Assembly (NCBI GenBank): GCA_963576475.1
Contig: OY754990.1
Location: 13,881,061-13,945,060, forward strand
DNA: 64,000 nucleotides
Reading direction: 5' to 3'
DNA from: Molanna angustata
Lineage: Eukaryota > Arthropoda > Insecta > Trichoptera > Molannidae
Shown here: piece after piece, positions 1 through 22,225 of the stretch
Layout: each line of letters opens with the position of its first letter
Numbering within the stretch: the stretch's first letter is position 1
Position numbers and translations under genes: made by a program
Notes under the pieces: generated by a model
The model's database searches: none
What the model saw: only the letters and a program-made list of their open reading frames with translations
Told to the model about the DNA's origin: nothing

Positions 1-397
1 CAGAAAAATAATGATCATCTTTGCAGAAAGCTCAAATTGAACACAGTATCTCCTGCTGAATAGACTTATTACAAAATAATTGGCTGTCGTGTAAAAAATA
101 ATATATAATTGGAAAAATCTTACCAATCTGAGCTGCTCCCGTACTGGAGCTGTAAATGAAATACTTAGAACTGTTAGTCATCTACTTTCGAATCTTAACA
201 ATTAAAAAAAAAAAATACTTATAATCTCCCCGTAGATCTGAAAAAAAAAAACATTTTTTACTACAATACTAAATATAGATTAAGACTTACAAAAGATTTA
301 GGCTTCAGATGGTAGGTACATCTAAAAAAAAAATATTATAAAATTTATTTCTGTTCCCATTCAGAACAATATTTTTGCTCGTATTTTCGCTTCATAA
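1..397. other. AT-rich sequence, nothing recognised
   Basis: This stretch has several poly-A runs and no open frame or repeat that I recognise. It presumably belongs to the intron upstream of the first visible exon of the SANT/zinc-finger gene. Confidence 0.4.
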
Positions 398-905
398 TGT
401 ATGGAAAATATTCAGCATTTTCATGAAATGAGTTTGTTAAATTATTTTTTTATTTAAATATTTTATTATAAAAACTTGATTATTCTTCAATGCCATTTTA
501 TGAAAGTGATGTGCCTTTTTACCAATTTGAAAATAAAAATTTCAAATTTTAAGTTTCCTGAGCTTGGGGTCACTATGAAATATTTTGACAGTTAAAAAAA
601 TTGAGAAGCACTATTCAGATATCCTTCAAAATCTAATGGGGTCTAAGCGAGTATTAGAATATACATATTTGCAAAAATTTGAAAAGAATCGAATGAGTAC
701 TTTAGTCTATAGTCAAAGTAAAATAAACACACCGTACACAGCACATAGCACACACACACATAGATACATTGTGATGAAACTTTCAGAATACAATCTCAGT
801 ATGATACTAGTTGATAATCTGCAATAACAAAAATACCGTTAAAAATTGCGAAATCATAACTCCCCACTATATCCCTTTGGGTTAGTGAGGAGTAAAAATA
901 TATGT
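398..905 (+). repeat. Dispersed repeat R1 (copy 1 of 3)
   Basis: The block from the TATGGAAAATATTCAGC motif to the CCCCACTATA...GGGTTAGTGAGGAG end recurs near 37086-37998, where it is split by a later insertion, and in part near 49775-49960. The short open frame at 585-827 lies wholly in this repeat, so I do not call it a gene. The element class is unknown; no coding capacity is visible. Confidence 0.7.
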
Positions 906-1012
906 ATATCACATCTTTGTCTGTATTAAGATATTATAAAGTAAATTTAATGTTTATAATAAGCATTTTTGTTTCCAAGATGCAAATATTCACTGTTGGT
1001 ATTTAATTCAAG

Positions 1013-11458
<10,446 letters not shown>

Positions 11459-11562
11459 AAATCATTTGTATAATGATTTCTGAAAATAGTGCAATACTCA
11501 TTTACTCTGGTAAAAAAAAATAAGGTCACCAGTGTAGTTTTATATACAAATTGTGTTTAGTA

Positions 11563-11568
11563 AATAAA
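11563..11568 (+). terminator. Candidate polyadenylation signal
   Basis: An AATAAA lies 105 bases after the stop of the SANT/zinc-finger gene. Further AT-rich sequence follows. The site is plausible but no cleavage evidence is available. Confidence 0.5.
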
Positions 11569-12620
11569 TATTTATTTCTAATACTTTTATTTTATTTATC
11601 AAAAAAAGTACCTTGAGCAATTCATTTACCTATTTTTATAATCATATGAATGTGACTTTCAGCAGACTGATTGTTCTAGCTTGAAGTACAACAAATTCAG
11701 TCTGGTAAAAATTTATTTCAAAGCAGTAGATAGAAATTACATTAGCCTAGCTGATCGCTTTTGAATTAGTAGCAAAAGTTCTAAAGAGAAAATCTGTTTT
11801 CTACTAAGTAAATAAAAATTGTCATTTAATATTACACAGCAACTAAAAGATATCACAAATAAATTAATTCACTCAATACTTACATACTTACCTTACACTT
11901 TGCCACTCCAATAGGCAGCAACGGATATCGCCTTGTCGTTCACTGTTTTTAAGTCGTCTGTCCTCACTTAAAATCAGAATGAGATTGAAAAAGAGAGAGT
12001 GTGAATACGAGAAAGCCTCTCTGTCAGTTCTCTTGTAGACAGAATTCTCTGTTTTATTTTCATTTTATTTTTGTTCCTGCAGAAAATGATTTTGTAAAAT
12101 ATGTAATATTTGTGTAAGAATGCTGAATGTATGACTGGATGAAATCTATCTACGTGCGTTAATGTATGAGGGTGTGGATGACAATTTAATCGTCCAATCA
12201 ATCCATATATGTTCGTAAATGCACGAAACCAGTGGGCTTCTAGTCTGTTTTTCATGCTTAAATAAATAAACTCTATATGAGAACTGATTTATATCAGAGT
12301 TCTCTCATTTCATTTCTATCGTCATTTTAATAAACGTCAAAATGCAGGATTATTTAGTCTCATGTGTAGGTTCTGACGAACATCCTATATTATAAGATGA
12401 AAATATGTAGAACATACGTCAGTATTTTATTACTCGTGAAACTAATAAATTTGGTATCTAATTCATTCAAATTCTCCAAAACTGTCACAAAAAATCAACA
12501 GTATAATCATGAGTGACCATTCAGCTGACTTCCTCTCTCGTGTGTAGACGTACTTATCCCAAGTATTAACCTCATTGTGTCATTTGTAATTCATTTAGTT
12601 CATAATTTATATCTCTGAAT
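11569..12620. other. Intergenic AT-rich sequence
   Basis: No gene is seen. The part around 11990-12310 (GAGAGTGTGAATACGAG ... AATAAATAAACTC) has features of a decayed LTR-like or other TE end, but no partner copy was found in the window. Confidence 0.35.
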
Positions 12621-12725
12621 ATGCCCCCGGTATTAGCCCGCGGAACCTTCGGACGCCAACACGAGTACCGAGAGGTGCGGGGACAAGCCCCTCCGACTCA
12701 CATACTCACATCGGCTGGAAACAAC
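12621..12725 (-). repeat. GC-richer dispersed repeat R2 (inverted copy)
   Basis: The segment with CCCCCGGTATTAGCCCGCGG and GAACCTTCGGACGCC is the reverse complement of part of 38300-38400 (GGTTCCGCGGGC, ACACCGGGGGCA). The two share a TE origin of unknown class. Confidence 0.7.
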
Positions 12726-13313
12726 AAGAGAGTATGAGCGGTAGTTTACAATAATTTTTAGGCTGTGTTTCTCGAAACAAGATTAAAGTAAAAGTATAGT
12801 TAAAATACTTTGATTTCATAAAATTATTCAAAAGTTTTGGTTGTTTCATTGAAATCTAATGCCGTAATCAAAACTATACTATTACCGATACTATTGTTGA
12901 AACAACCCAGCCTTACTATCGATGAAGGTTTCATCTACCATAAATAGGTGAAAAGGCAAAAAAAAAGCCCTTCTGACACCAGGTAATATTTCAACTCATT
13001 GAAATATAAACTGAAAAAATGATATTGTGCTTGACACAATATCATTTAAATGATTTAAAAAAACGCTATCACTCTAAAAAAATTAAATTAATTGATAAAA
13101 ATTATATTAAGGGGGTATAGCAAGGATATATAAATTAACCGATCTAAATGAAATTTTAGAATCATGTAAATGTTGTATTTTCGATTCTTTTTTAAACTAT
13201 TTTCAAATATTTTAAATCAATTTTCAAAAAGATAAAAAAAAAAACAAAATAAATTTTGCGGCAGGTATTTGGGATGACATGTTTTTTCACAAATAAAAAA
13301 AAAGATGGGTCGA
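12726..13313. other. Intergenic AT-rich sequence with a small hairpin
   Basis: Nothing coding. A clear hairpin lies at 13019-13048 (ATGATATTGTG / CACAATATCAT). Confidence 0.45.
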
Positions 13314-13497
13314 TGGCAAAGCGGTTAGCGCGCTGGGCTAGTAATCCAGCGGTCGCGAGTTCAAATCCTGCCTCAACCGATTTCGTTCACCTATAGCACC
13401 AGCATTTATTTGCTTATTTTAGGGAACGTAGGAAGATGTATATGTACTTGTTTAACAAGGACATATTCATTTTTTTATTAAAAAAAAAAAAAAAAAT
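13314..13497 (+). mobile_element. tRNA-Thr-derived SINE, family S1, full copy
   Basis: The head (GGTCGATGGCAAAGCGGTTA...GAGTTCAAATCC) has recognisable A and B boxes and an anticodon arm CTGGG-CTAGTAA-TCCAG, giving anticodon AGT (Thr). A shared body follows (ACCGATTTCGTTCACC ... GGAACGTAGGAAGATG) and the tail is a poly-A run. Two more copies exist at 14951 and 29973. The acceptor stem is imperfect and a body follows, so this is a SINE and not a tRNA gene. Confidence 0.8.
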
Positions 13498-13685
13498 ATG
13501 AGTCGCTTATTTTATTTTTCATTATATTTTGATTTCGCTTCATTACCTGTTTTGGAATAGTATTCAATTTGGAATTGCTTGGGATTACTAGATTGTATTT
13601 GATAAATTTACGATTGTTTTAATGTTGCATGAATTAAACTATTCTTCTTCATCGTTTAGTAGACCTAGTTGGTCTGTTCTTAAGA
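13498..13685. other. AT-rich spacer
   Basis: Nothing recognisable. Confidence 0.4.
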
Positions 13686-14280
13686 AGCTATGCCTCCTCG
13701 GATGATAAAGTCCAACTATCCTTCCATCTCTTGGGTGGTCTTCCCAGTAGGCGGCGACCAGAGGGGATTTCATTCGTCTGTCACTGTCCATCCTGGCTAC
13801 GTGGTCCCTCTAATGCCTTCTTCTGGATCTACTCCAGTGAACCATGTCCTCTATTACACATGTTTTCCTTATTTGAATATTGCGAACACAATCTCAGAGT
13901 TTTTCCAGCGATTGACCTTAGAACCTTCGTTTCCTTTGTCCTCAAGAGCCCCTTGGTTCGTACAGTGTCTGCTAGCGTTTCTACAACATACGTCATGATC
14001 AGTCGCACACATGTTTTATATATTTTTGTTGACTTTACTGTCAATACGCATGTGTTTATTTTTCTAGATCATATTTTTCAAACATCCAGATACGACAGAT
14101 GCTTTATTTACTTGTTAGCGGACTTCAGTGTATAGGTCGTTATGGCTGCAGATCTCTACTCCTAAATATTTGAAACTCATTACTTGTTCCACGGGCTTAT
14201 CATCAACAGTTAGCTTACACCTTGAAGGTTGTTTGAATATAGTAATATTTTTTGTTTTACTGACTGATATAGTCCATAGA
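13686..14280 (-). pseudogene. LINE polymerase C-terminal relic
   Basis: On the minus strand the frame 13829-14044 reads IYKTCVRLIMTYVVET, KETKVLRSIAGKTLR and NKENMCN, which matches the C-terminal region of LINE polymerases (YGAET, MKVLRSI patterns). Homology seems to extend on both sides in other frames through 13690-14280, so the copy is frameshifted and dead. Confidence 0.6.
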
Positions 14281-14282
14281 TT

Positions 14283-14592
14283 TTTATTATAATATACCTA
14301 GATGTAGTACTCTGTGCAAAAAGTGAGTCATGAAATATCACGCGTTTGACGTTTTGGTAGGCAACATATTTCAGTTTTCCTTACATTTCAACACATCCTA
14401 GATAACTGTTCTCTAAATTATTAATAATTAAAATGTTTTTTAGACAAATAAATCCGAAAACAATTCACATTAGTTGTTACTCTCTATAGAAAAACGATGT
14501 GGTCTGGAACCAAAACGTCAAAAATCCACCCTGAAAAATGACTCGCATTCGATTCATACAAAATTTGCTAACTACGACATCTAGTATATTAT
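14283..14592 (+). mobile_element. MITE family M1, copy 1
   Basis: The block from ATACCTAGATGTAGTAC to CGACATCTAGTATATT has terminal inverted repeats around CTAGATGT. Its interior (AAAAAGTGAGTCATGAAAT, AGAAAAACGATGTGGTCTGG) recurs in inverse orientation at 58060-58345. No coding capacity is visible. Confidence 0.7.
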
Positions 14593-14950
14593 ATGATATA
14601 GCCATGTTTAGCCTATGAAATTAATTATTTATTAAATTATGTATCGGAAAGTTGATGGGCAGAGCTTACATTGTCGGAAGCAGAGGTTGTCAAAGGAAAA
14701 ATATTAAATAATGGAGTATTGTTTAAATGTACTTGATAATTAATTATTTTTTGTTTTTTATTTAAGGCTTTTTTATCTCTAATGCCTCCAAGTTATCTAA
14801 TCTTAAACCCTCTTTATTTATGTGCAGGATTTTATAGCCTGTTTGAGTATTGAAAAAATGATTATTTTTAATCAAAATATTGGCGAACTATGATAAATTG
14901 TTACTATACACACCTAGCACCTAAACTACGTAACAAGTTAAAACAAGACA
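14593..14950. other. Intergenic AT-rich sequence
   Basis: No feature recognised. Confidence 0.4.
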
Positions 14951-15119
14951 GATGAGTCGATGGGAGAGCGGTTAGTGTGCTGGGCTAGTAATCCAGTGGT
15001 CACGAGTTTGACCGATTTCGTTCACCTATAGCACAGACATTTATGCTTATTTTAGGGAACGTAGGAAGATGTATATGTACTTAACTAGGACATTCATTTT
15101 TTATAAAGAAAAAAAAAAC
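14951..15119 (+). mobile_element. tRNA-Thr-derived SINE, family S1, copy 2
   Basis: It matches the copy at 13314 (GCTGGGCTAGTAATCCAG and GGAACGTAGGAAGATG) but has lost part of the B box, and its tail is A-rich. Confidence 0.8.
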
Positions 15120-15160
15120 ATACCAGAAATTTTAATTCTTTCAATAACTAAAGCAATAAA

Positions 15161-15379
15161 AATAATATTTAATTGGCTATTTAACAAGGAGAATAATATT
15201 TAATTGGCTATTTAACAAGGAGAATAATATTTAATTGGCTATTTAACAAGGAGAATAATATTTAATTGGCTATTTAACAAGGAGAATAATATTTAATTGG
15301 CTATTTAACAAGGAGAATAATATTTAATTGGCTATTTAACAAGGAGAATAATATTTAATTGGCTATTTAACAAGGAGAA
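15161..15379. repeat. 31-bp tandem array, seven units
   Basis: Seven almost identical 31-base units (AATAATATTTAATTGGC...ACAAGGAG) directly precede the mariner relic. Confidence 0.97.
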
Positions 15380-15389
15380 AGAAGAGAGC

Positions 15390-16070
15390 GAAAGAATAAT
15401 TTTATTTTTACATGAAAGTCTGTACCTTAATCTACTTTTGTACATAATTTCCGTCAATATTGAGGTACTTGTCATAACGATGTACAAGTTTTTGAAGACC
15501 CTCCTCATAGAAGTCTGCCAGCTGACTTGTTAACCACTACATCACAACTGTTTTGACCGCCCAGGTGTGTCTTCAAGTGCAGGAACAGATGGTAGTCACT
15601 GGGCGCCAGATCAGGGCTGTACGGAGGATGATCTAGAGTTTCCCATCGTAAAGATGTGTGTTCTCTCACCTTATTGTCCACTTCCTGCACCAAACTTTCA
15701 TTAACGACCGAAGGACGCCCAATCCGTTGTTATTCATGCACATTTGTGCGGCCATTTTTAAATGCTCTCACCCACTTTCTTACCATTCCATCACTCATAT
15801 TGTTTTCTCCGTAAACTGCACAGATCTCACGATGAATATCGATCGCTTTTAGGCCTTTAACACTAAGAAATCTTATAACAGCCCGTACTTCACAGTCGGC
15901 GGGACTCACGATTATCGGAGGCATCTTAAACACTCAGTAAACAAGGAAGAATCAGACTGTAATGGCATCAGTACGTAGACAACAGATGTAGGTACCCAGT
16001 GCGCATGCAAAGAACGCCGATTGCAGCGCTGCAGCAAAACGGTACTTACTTAAAAAACACGCTGATATAT
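15390..16070 (-). pseudogene. mariner transposase, internally deleted
   Basis: On the minus strand 15933-15730 encodes the N-terminal helix-turn-helix part (CEVRAVIRFL, MVRKWVRAFKNGR) and 15693-15505 encodes the DNA-binding edge fused to the end of the catalytic domain (DHPPYSPDLAPSDYHLF, containing the third catalytic Asp of DD34D). The stretch with the first two catalytic aspartates is gone: VREHTSL runs directly into RWETLDHPPYS. A stop between the two frames confirms loss of function. The element is a deletion derivative of a mariner-like transposon; its exact ends are not resolved. Confidence 0.82.
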
Positions 16071-17569
16071 ATTTACATGTTTTTCAAATTGTCATATCTT
16101 AACAATGTTTTCGTACTCCACTGCATTTTGTAATATATAAATATATTACAGTAACTCACCAATATTTCCTTGTGATGTTCACGCACTTGTTGAGAATCTC
16201 AACATGGGGACATTATTATAACAGTATTGGGAAGTAATAAAAATTATTTTTTTCTATAATATGATATTTATTTATTTAATCTTCGTTTCCAACCACGCCT
16301 TAAGGCATCTTTCAATGTATCTCTTCATAAGGCACAATATTACACACGTGTGTCACATAACAGACAAGAGACACTGGTCTATCTAACGTTTTAAACAATG
16401 TAACAAACATAATATGTATATATGTACGTACATATATATGTAATCATTTTTGCCTGCTGAAAAAATCAACACTCGCATCAATAGCCGTCGACAAAAATAG
16501 TTATTTCATCATTTGCCGTTCGGTTCCACCGAACAATGACATTAACAATCTATAGATTTTTTTTCAATCATTGAAAAAAATCATTCCCACCTACTTAAAA
16601 TATATTATTGACTATAAAAAAAAAACTTAAAAACCACATATTTTTTGGCATTTTTGTTTTCATCGCTATATAATAATAATAATAATTAATATAAGTTGTT
16701 TATTTATTTTATTATACAAATCTATAAACATTATTTTACATAAATATATCTTTTTTTATATATTCTCTTATTAAAGAACATTATATAAATAACAATGTAA
16801 TGGATAAATTTCAATACGTAAGTCCAAGTCAACGGATTCAAATGAAATAATGACTTTGAATGAGGGGGTCACCGTTGTAACTGCTACCGCGTCACACTGC
16901 TAACATAATCTCAGTTCACAGTTCAAGCAGACAGACTCTGGAACGACATCCCCATCGCTACTTACGGTGTTTCATAACGACACTTTTCTACTTCGAAAGA
17001 AATCTGAAGCGATCTGAAGATCCTTACAAATACCACTTGATTCTATCTCCTCATAATTAGAATCTTTGTCCCCCCCCTACCTGTCCTCACCGCGCAACCT
17101 ATCATGTACTACCTTTATATATTTAAGTTTCTGTTACAAGAGGCTATAGTAGGCTATAGCATATTTTGAAAATCTTTTCCCCAGTACCACCAAAAGATAT
17201 GTCTTTGAAATAAGGAACAGTTTGTATTTACACTTTTATTCTATTGCATGAGTTATTTGAATTTGATTAATACTTTTCTTGTAAAATTAGTTTCAGTAAA
17301 GCCCTTTTTTATTTTTTACTGTACGTAACTAAAAACTACGAGACCTGTATATTTTTATTTCAATGGAAAGAGAATATGAAAATCTACCGGCTGAGTTTTT
17401 TATTATTGCAATATTTTAATAACTGTTCTTGCTATTTAAAAAAAAACTTTAAATTTTACCTTTTCTTAACGAAAAAATATCATATATCACAGATTAGGAT
17501 ATATACAATATTTTTTCGTGTTTCATACATTAGAAATCTCCTCTCGGTAACGACAACATCAATCTGAAA
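16071..17569. other. Intergenic AT-rich sequence
   Basis: I see no gene or named repeat in these 1.5 kb. Short open frames are not supported. Confidence 0.4.
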
Positions 17570-18000
17570 CTACGTCAAAGGATGATCAAATGCTATGTAT
17601 GGTCGGTCCTGCACTACGGTGTTGAGGCATGGACCCACAAGATTGGTACCATAAACTGCCTGGTAGCGTTCGAAATGTGGATTCACCGTAGAATGCTAAG
17701 GATATCCTGGACCGACGTGGTGATCAACGTTGAAGTTTTACGTATAGCTAATACTGACAGAGAGTTGTTCACGACAGTCAAGTTTCGTAAGACTTCATAT
17801 TTTGGTCACATAATGAGAGGAAAAATACTCAATCTTACAGTTGATCATAAAAGGGAAGATTGAGGGCTGTAGAGGGGTCGGCAGAAAGCAGCTATATGGC
17901 TCTGTAACATTCGGGAGTGGACTGGAGTGAAGCGTATGGAGGACTTGTTCCGCACCGCACAGGACATGGTCAACGTCGGGGACACATAGAGAAGAAGATA
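17570..18000 (+). pseudogene. RTE-like LINE 3' relic (copy 3)
   Basis: The plus frame 17582-17863 (QRMIKCYVWSVLHYG, AFEMWIHRRMLRI, YFGHIMRG) parallels the RTE fragments at 3393 and 49961 but is diverged. A frameshift follows and homology continues to about 17996, ending in a GAAGAAGA-type tail as in the other copies. It is an old dead copy. Confidence 0.78.
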
Positions 18001-18816
18001 TATTGGAAGGTTCTTTAGCGTGTATTTTTGTGTACGTCCGCATACCCAGTGAATACGAGGGCCTTAAAGGGAGGTGCACAATAGATCAGACGGGGTCTAG
18101 GTCGAAAGGTTCCACTCCTACCAATAATAATACATGTAGCTATGAAACATAAGTCCCATAAGAACTGGGTAATCGAAAATACAACAGGCAAGACGAGACG
18201 AGACTGGTTTGTGGGGATAACGTACCTCACATTTTGGGATATGTCGTGACGGTATGATAGGATGTTGTTGGTTAGAAGATATTGCCAATAAGCATTGTGC
18301 ACCATTATGTACAGTAAGTTTTATGATAGATAAATAAATAAATAAATAATTTAACTCTGGTCACACTACAAATTCAAGCACACTATGGTTTATCCATGCT
18401 AATTCACCAATTCTATTTGATATATTTATAACAGTTGAAATGAAGGTGTGCCAAGAAAGAAACTAACAGTAGTATTTGCGTAAAATTATCGCAAATCTAA
18501 ATTATTTCAAAATAATTTAATATATCATTCATTGTAAAAAGAAAGAAAATATAATAAGGTTTGTATTTTTTCACAAAATATAATATTATAGAACAAAAGG
18601 GCGAAAAGTTTGTTTATAAATGAATGTATTTTTTTTTTTGTTTCATTTAAAAGTGTAATTCACGGTAATGTTGGTTCGACAATTAAATAAATTGAATAAT
18701 GTTGCCATATCTCTAAAATAAGTTCCTCTAATCTAATATTTAAAACATAAAACTATAGGAAATTTAAAAGAAACCAATCTGAGTTTTATATGATAGAATT
18801 ACATGTGCCTTATATA
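18001..18816. other. Intergenic sequence with a small shared repeat
   Basis: No gene is seen. The words AAAATACAACAGGCAA near 18176 recur near 22572, pointing to a dispersed element of unknown class. Confidence 0.35.
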
Positions 18817-19222
18817 TTAGGCTAGGGATATTTTTACGACTCAACCATAGATAAATTCTAATCATTCTTTCCATACCCATAGAAAACGCAGATAAATCAA
18901 GTTATAAAAATATTTACCTTTGTTTATACTTTGTTATAATTGTAGATCTCGATGAACAAAATGATTTATAAAATTAAGTAAATGTAATAAGATGCCAATA
19001 TTATTTATTTTTTCTTCAAGTTGGTTTCCATGATGCATTTTTATGACCATTGAAAAAATGACAAAGGTAAATATTTTTGTATTTTGATTTATCTGCGCTT
19101 TCTATGGTTATAAATGACCTAAAAACATAGACGACGTCAGAAAATTGTTCGTGTAAATAGACACTTTTTGGCGGGAAAACGCTTTTCCCGCCAATTCCGG
19201 TCGTAAAAATAGTGGCACCGTA
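18817..19222 (+). mobile_element. MITE family M2, copy 1
   Basis: It is bounded by TAGGGATATTTTTACGAC and GTCGTAAAAATAGTGGCACC (inverted ends around TATTTTTACGAC). It carries a subterminal hairpin GGCGGGAAAA-CGC-TTTTCCCGCC at 19171-19193. A second, inverted copy is at 39930-40268. Confidence 0.75.
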
Positions 19223-19729
19223 AATATTATTTTGAACAAAACAAATTTATCAATGAACGATTTGAGCATAGTCATCAGAAAAATCTTTTACAGAAAGAAA
19301 AAAAATCCCTAATTGTAGGGAATATTTTTTTTTTACGTATTGCAATACCAAATGCAATCACACCAACTAATGCACTTTTAAATGAGAAGCACTCCGCAAG
19401 TTTCAGTACAATTTTAGTATAGGTATTTATTTATTAGTTGAGGTGGTATAGAGCACTGCGACACTTAAGATCTTCAGCGCTCCCCCTACTTGTTAACCGG
19501 GTTTCCAGTTACAGTGTCCCCACGAGTCTCAAGCCTCCGGAGAAGCTCAGAACAGGGGATTCAATATCTATTTGGGGCTTGTCCAGTATAGGTAACTAAC
19601 TACATAGTTGGCATAACAATGCATAGTATGTCCCGTTATTGTCTTGCATCAAATCAAATCCTATTTTCAGTTACAAAAAACCTTTTTTAGTTACGAAAAA
19701 TGTTATGTTCAATTCAAATATCAACATGT
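19223..19729. other. Intergenic sequence
   Basis: No gene. The 19430-19590 part is locally GC-richer and may be TE-derived. Confidence 0.35.
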
Positions 19730-19734
19730 TATGT

Positions 19735-19912
19735 TCAATTCTGATTCGTCTAAATTTATCCGTCTGAATTTTAGTACATGAGAAATGTAAAAAGGTGCTT
19801 GCATTTATACGGGACTCATTACGTCACACAGCGTGAACAAAATCCTTTTATCCACGGTCGTCCGTTGGTTACAGACGTTTTCGTACTGTGAAAAGAATCA
19901 GAATTGGACATA
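19735..19912 (+). mobile_element. MITE family M3, copy 1
   Basis: About 178 bases bounded by inverted ends AATTCTGATTCG and GAATCAGAATT. The interior (TTGCATTTATACGGGACTC, GTTGGTTACAGACG) recurs at 42560-42790. Confidence 0.75.
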
Positions 19913-20024
19913 TTATAGTACTAATTCTTCCTACATCCGAACAGGGTATGAATTTTATGTTTATTTAGGATAGGATTACTGTGGATCTAGAGTTCGTCCA
20001 AGATTGACTTTGGTATGACACATC

Positions 20025-20165
20025 ATAAAAATATGAACCAGGAACTCAAGGCACCTACAGGACTACAGGGCTGTTAGACCTGTCATCGGTTGGTTTACGT
20101 GATACTTTACCCCGACAGGGAAAAATACAATGTTTGTGTACATGCAACCATTAAATTGTTCCATT
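20025..20165 (+). pseudogene. LINE C-terminal relic (short)
   Basis: The sequence AACCAGGAACTCAAGGCACC with GACCTGTCATCGG is shared with 22780-22850 and partly with 56455-56475, which follows a recognisable LINE polymerase tail. It is therefore a small LINE fragment. Confidence 0.5.
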
Positions 20166-20334
20166 TTTAAGACATGTTAACACATACAAGTTTTGCACAG
20201 CACTACTACACGAACAACGGTGGAGTGGTTCAACCAACTTGAAACAGATTTGAGACTGGCAACTGAATATAATGAATGAATTCAAAAGAAAAATAAAATA
20301 CACTTGTTGAATTTGACTGATTTGTAAATTATAC

Positions 20335-20725
20335 ATACATACATACCATCACGCCATGTCCCTCACGGGGTAGGCAGAGAGAACCGAACGCCACTTCTAT
20401 CTTGACATACATTCATCGCCTCGACAACATTCATACATTGTCTTATACATGTTCGTCTGTTGTTCACACTTCTAACATTTCCGTCTTTCAAAATACCGTT
20501 CACATGGACGTGCCATCCCTTCCTTGGGCGGCCCTGACCTTCTCATTCCATTCCTGTCCGCAATGTATATTTTCTTCGTCAGTCGTTCCTCATTCATTCT
20601 CCCTATGTGGCCAAACTATCTCAATGTGTTCACTTTCATTCTATTTATAACATCTTTCTTTATTCTACATTCTTTCCTTATGTCTTCATTTCTGACCCTG
20701 TCATACATCGATTTGTAAATTATAT
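20335..20725 (-). pseudogene. LINE polymerase C-terminal relic, family L5 (copy 1)
   Basis: The reverse complement reads as a polymerase tail (a WFGHIGRMNEERLTKK-like stretch and a GVRSLSAYP-like end) with interruptions. Similar remnants lie at 43150-43480 and, in part, at 49590-49755. The plus-strand frames over it are shadows. Confidence 0.65.
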
Positions 20726-21589
20726 TCATCACAATTTGTATAGCAATAATTATGTATATATAATACTTTGTTTTTAGCTTTTAAATGTCTCCTTCATACA
20801 CGAGTACTTGAACTCTGATATTTTTTTTAATATGTAAGAACTTAGATTATATATTCAGCGCAATGAATGTATGCCAACTAAAACTACGCCGAAACAGACA
20901 AATTTCTAGTATACGTACACCTACTGATACACACACCTACATAATACGTAGACCAACCCATCTACCGCCTCACACACACATGTAAAAAAAGGCATACATT
21001 TCAATTCAAAATTTGTACTACACGCGGCTTCTATATTTTATAATTCTATGGGTAAGAACTAAAAAAACAAAATAAAAGTTAATAACATTTCAATAACATA
21101 TTTTTTGCGATGAATCATACCAAAGTCGAGCTTAGATAGTCTATTACCATAGGTATGTCTAAATATTTAACGTTATTTTTTTGCAAACTCTTAACGTTAC
21201 TAGTTAAAATAAAGACTTTAACAATATCAGTGAGCCAAATACATTTAAAGAATTGTTAGAAGGGTGAAACGTAAATGGTCCCGGTTTTTATAATATAGAT
21301 AGTTACAATTTTGATAAATGACGCGTATTTTCGTTTTGGAGTATTTATTCTGACGATGTGCCTCACACAGAATGCGTCACTAATGTAAATAAACTAAGAT
21401 AACATAACCAAGTATTTGTATTTAAATAATAATATATAGAGTTAAACATCGAAAATTAATTTAGCAAAATAAATATAATTTTTAAATAAATAAATTTGCA
21501 GGTAACGACAGTTAAATATGAATTAACCAATCACATAATGATAACACAATAAATGTCATGTATTGATATTGTATACAACTCAATCAATC
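20726..21589. other. Intergenic AT-rich sequence
   Basis: Nothing recognised. Confidence 0.4.
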
Positions 21590-22225
21590 ATTATTGTAAT
21601 TTTGTACATAGTATGACATAACTGTAATCATACACATTTTAAAATCATTGTCATACTGTAATTATAAACACAATAAGATATAGCTGTAATCTGCACATTT
21701 TACAATCATTGTCATAGTGTAATTATAATCACAATAAGATATAGTTGTAATCTGCACAGTGTATCATAACTGTAATCATTGTAATTTTGTACATAGTATG
21801 ACATAATACAATCATTATTATACTGTAATAATAAGCACAATGTGACATAACTGTAATCATACACATTTTAAAATCATTGTCATACTGTAATTATAAGCAC
21901 AATAAGATATAATTGTAATCTGCACATTTTACAATCATTGTCATAGTGTAATTATAATCACAATAAGAAATTAGCTGTAATCTGCACAATGTATCATAAC
22001 TGTAATCATTGTAATTTTGTACATAGTATGACATAATACAGTAATTGTAAAACTGTAATTATAAGCACAATGTGACAACTGTAATAACGCACATTTTACA
22101 AAAATTGTTAAACAGTAATATTATGTACACATAATTTAACAATCATTGCTATTAAACTGTTATTAAGCACATTTAACAAATCATTGTTAGATCTGTAATA
22201 ATTTACATAATTTGACATAACAATT
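21590..22225. repeat. Degenerate AT-rich tandem repeat
   Basis: Words such as AACTGTAATCATACACATTT, CATTGTCATACTGTAATTAT and CACAATAAGATATA recur. The two longest similar blocks are offset by about 229 bases, so a small unit was later duplicated at higher order. Confidence 0.85.

Noticed and set aside
585..827. Small gene of 80 codons
   Set aside because: The whole frame lies in dispersed repeat R1, which has interrupted copies elsewhere in the window.
13314..13385. A functional tRNA-Thr gene
   Set aside because: The acceptor stem pairs poorly, and the same head plus a shared body and A-rich tail recurs, which marks a SINE.
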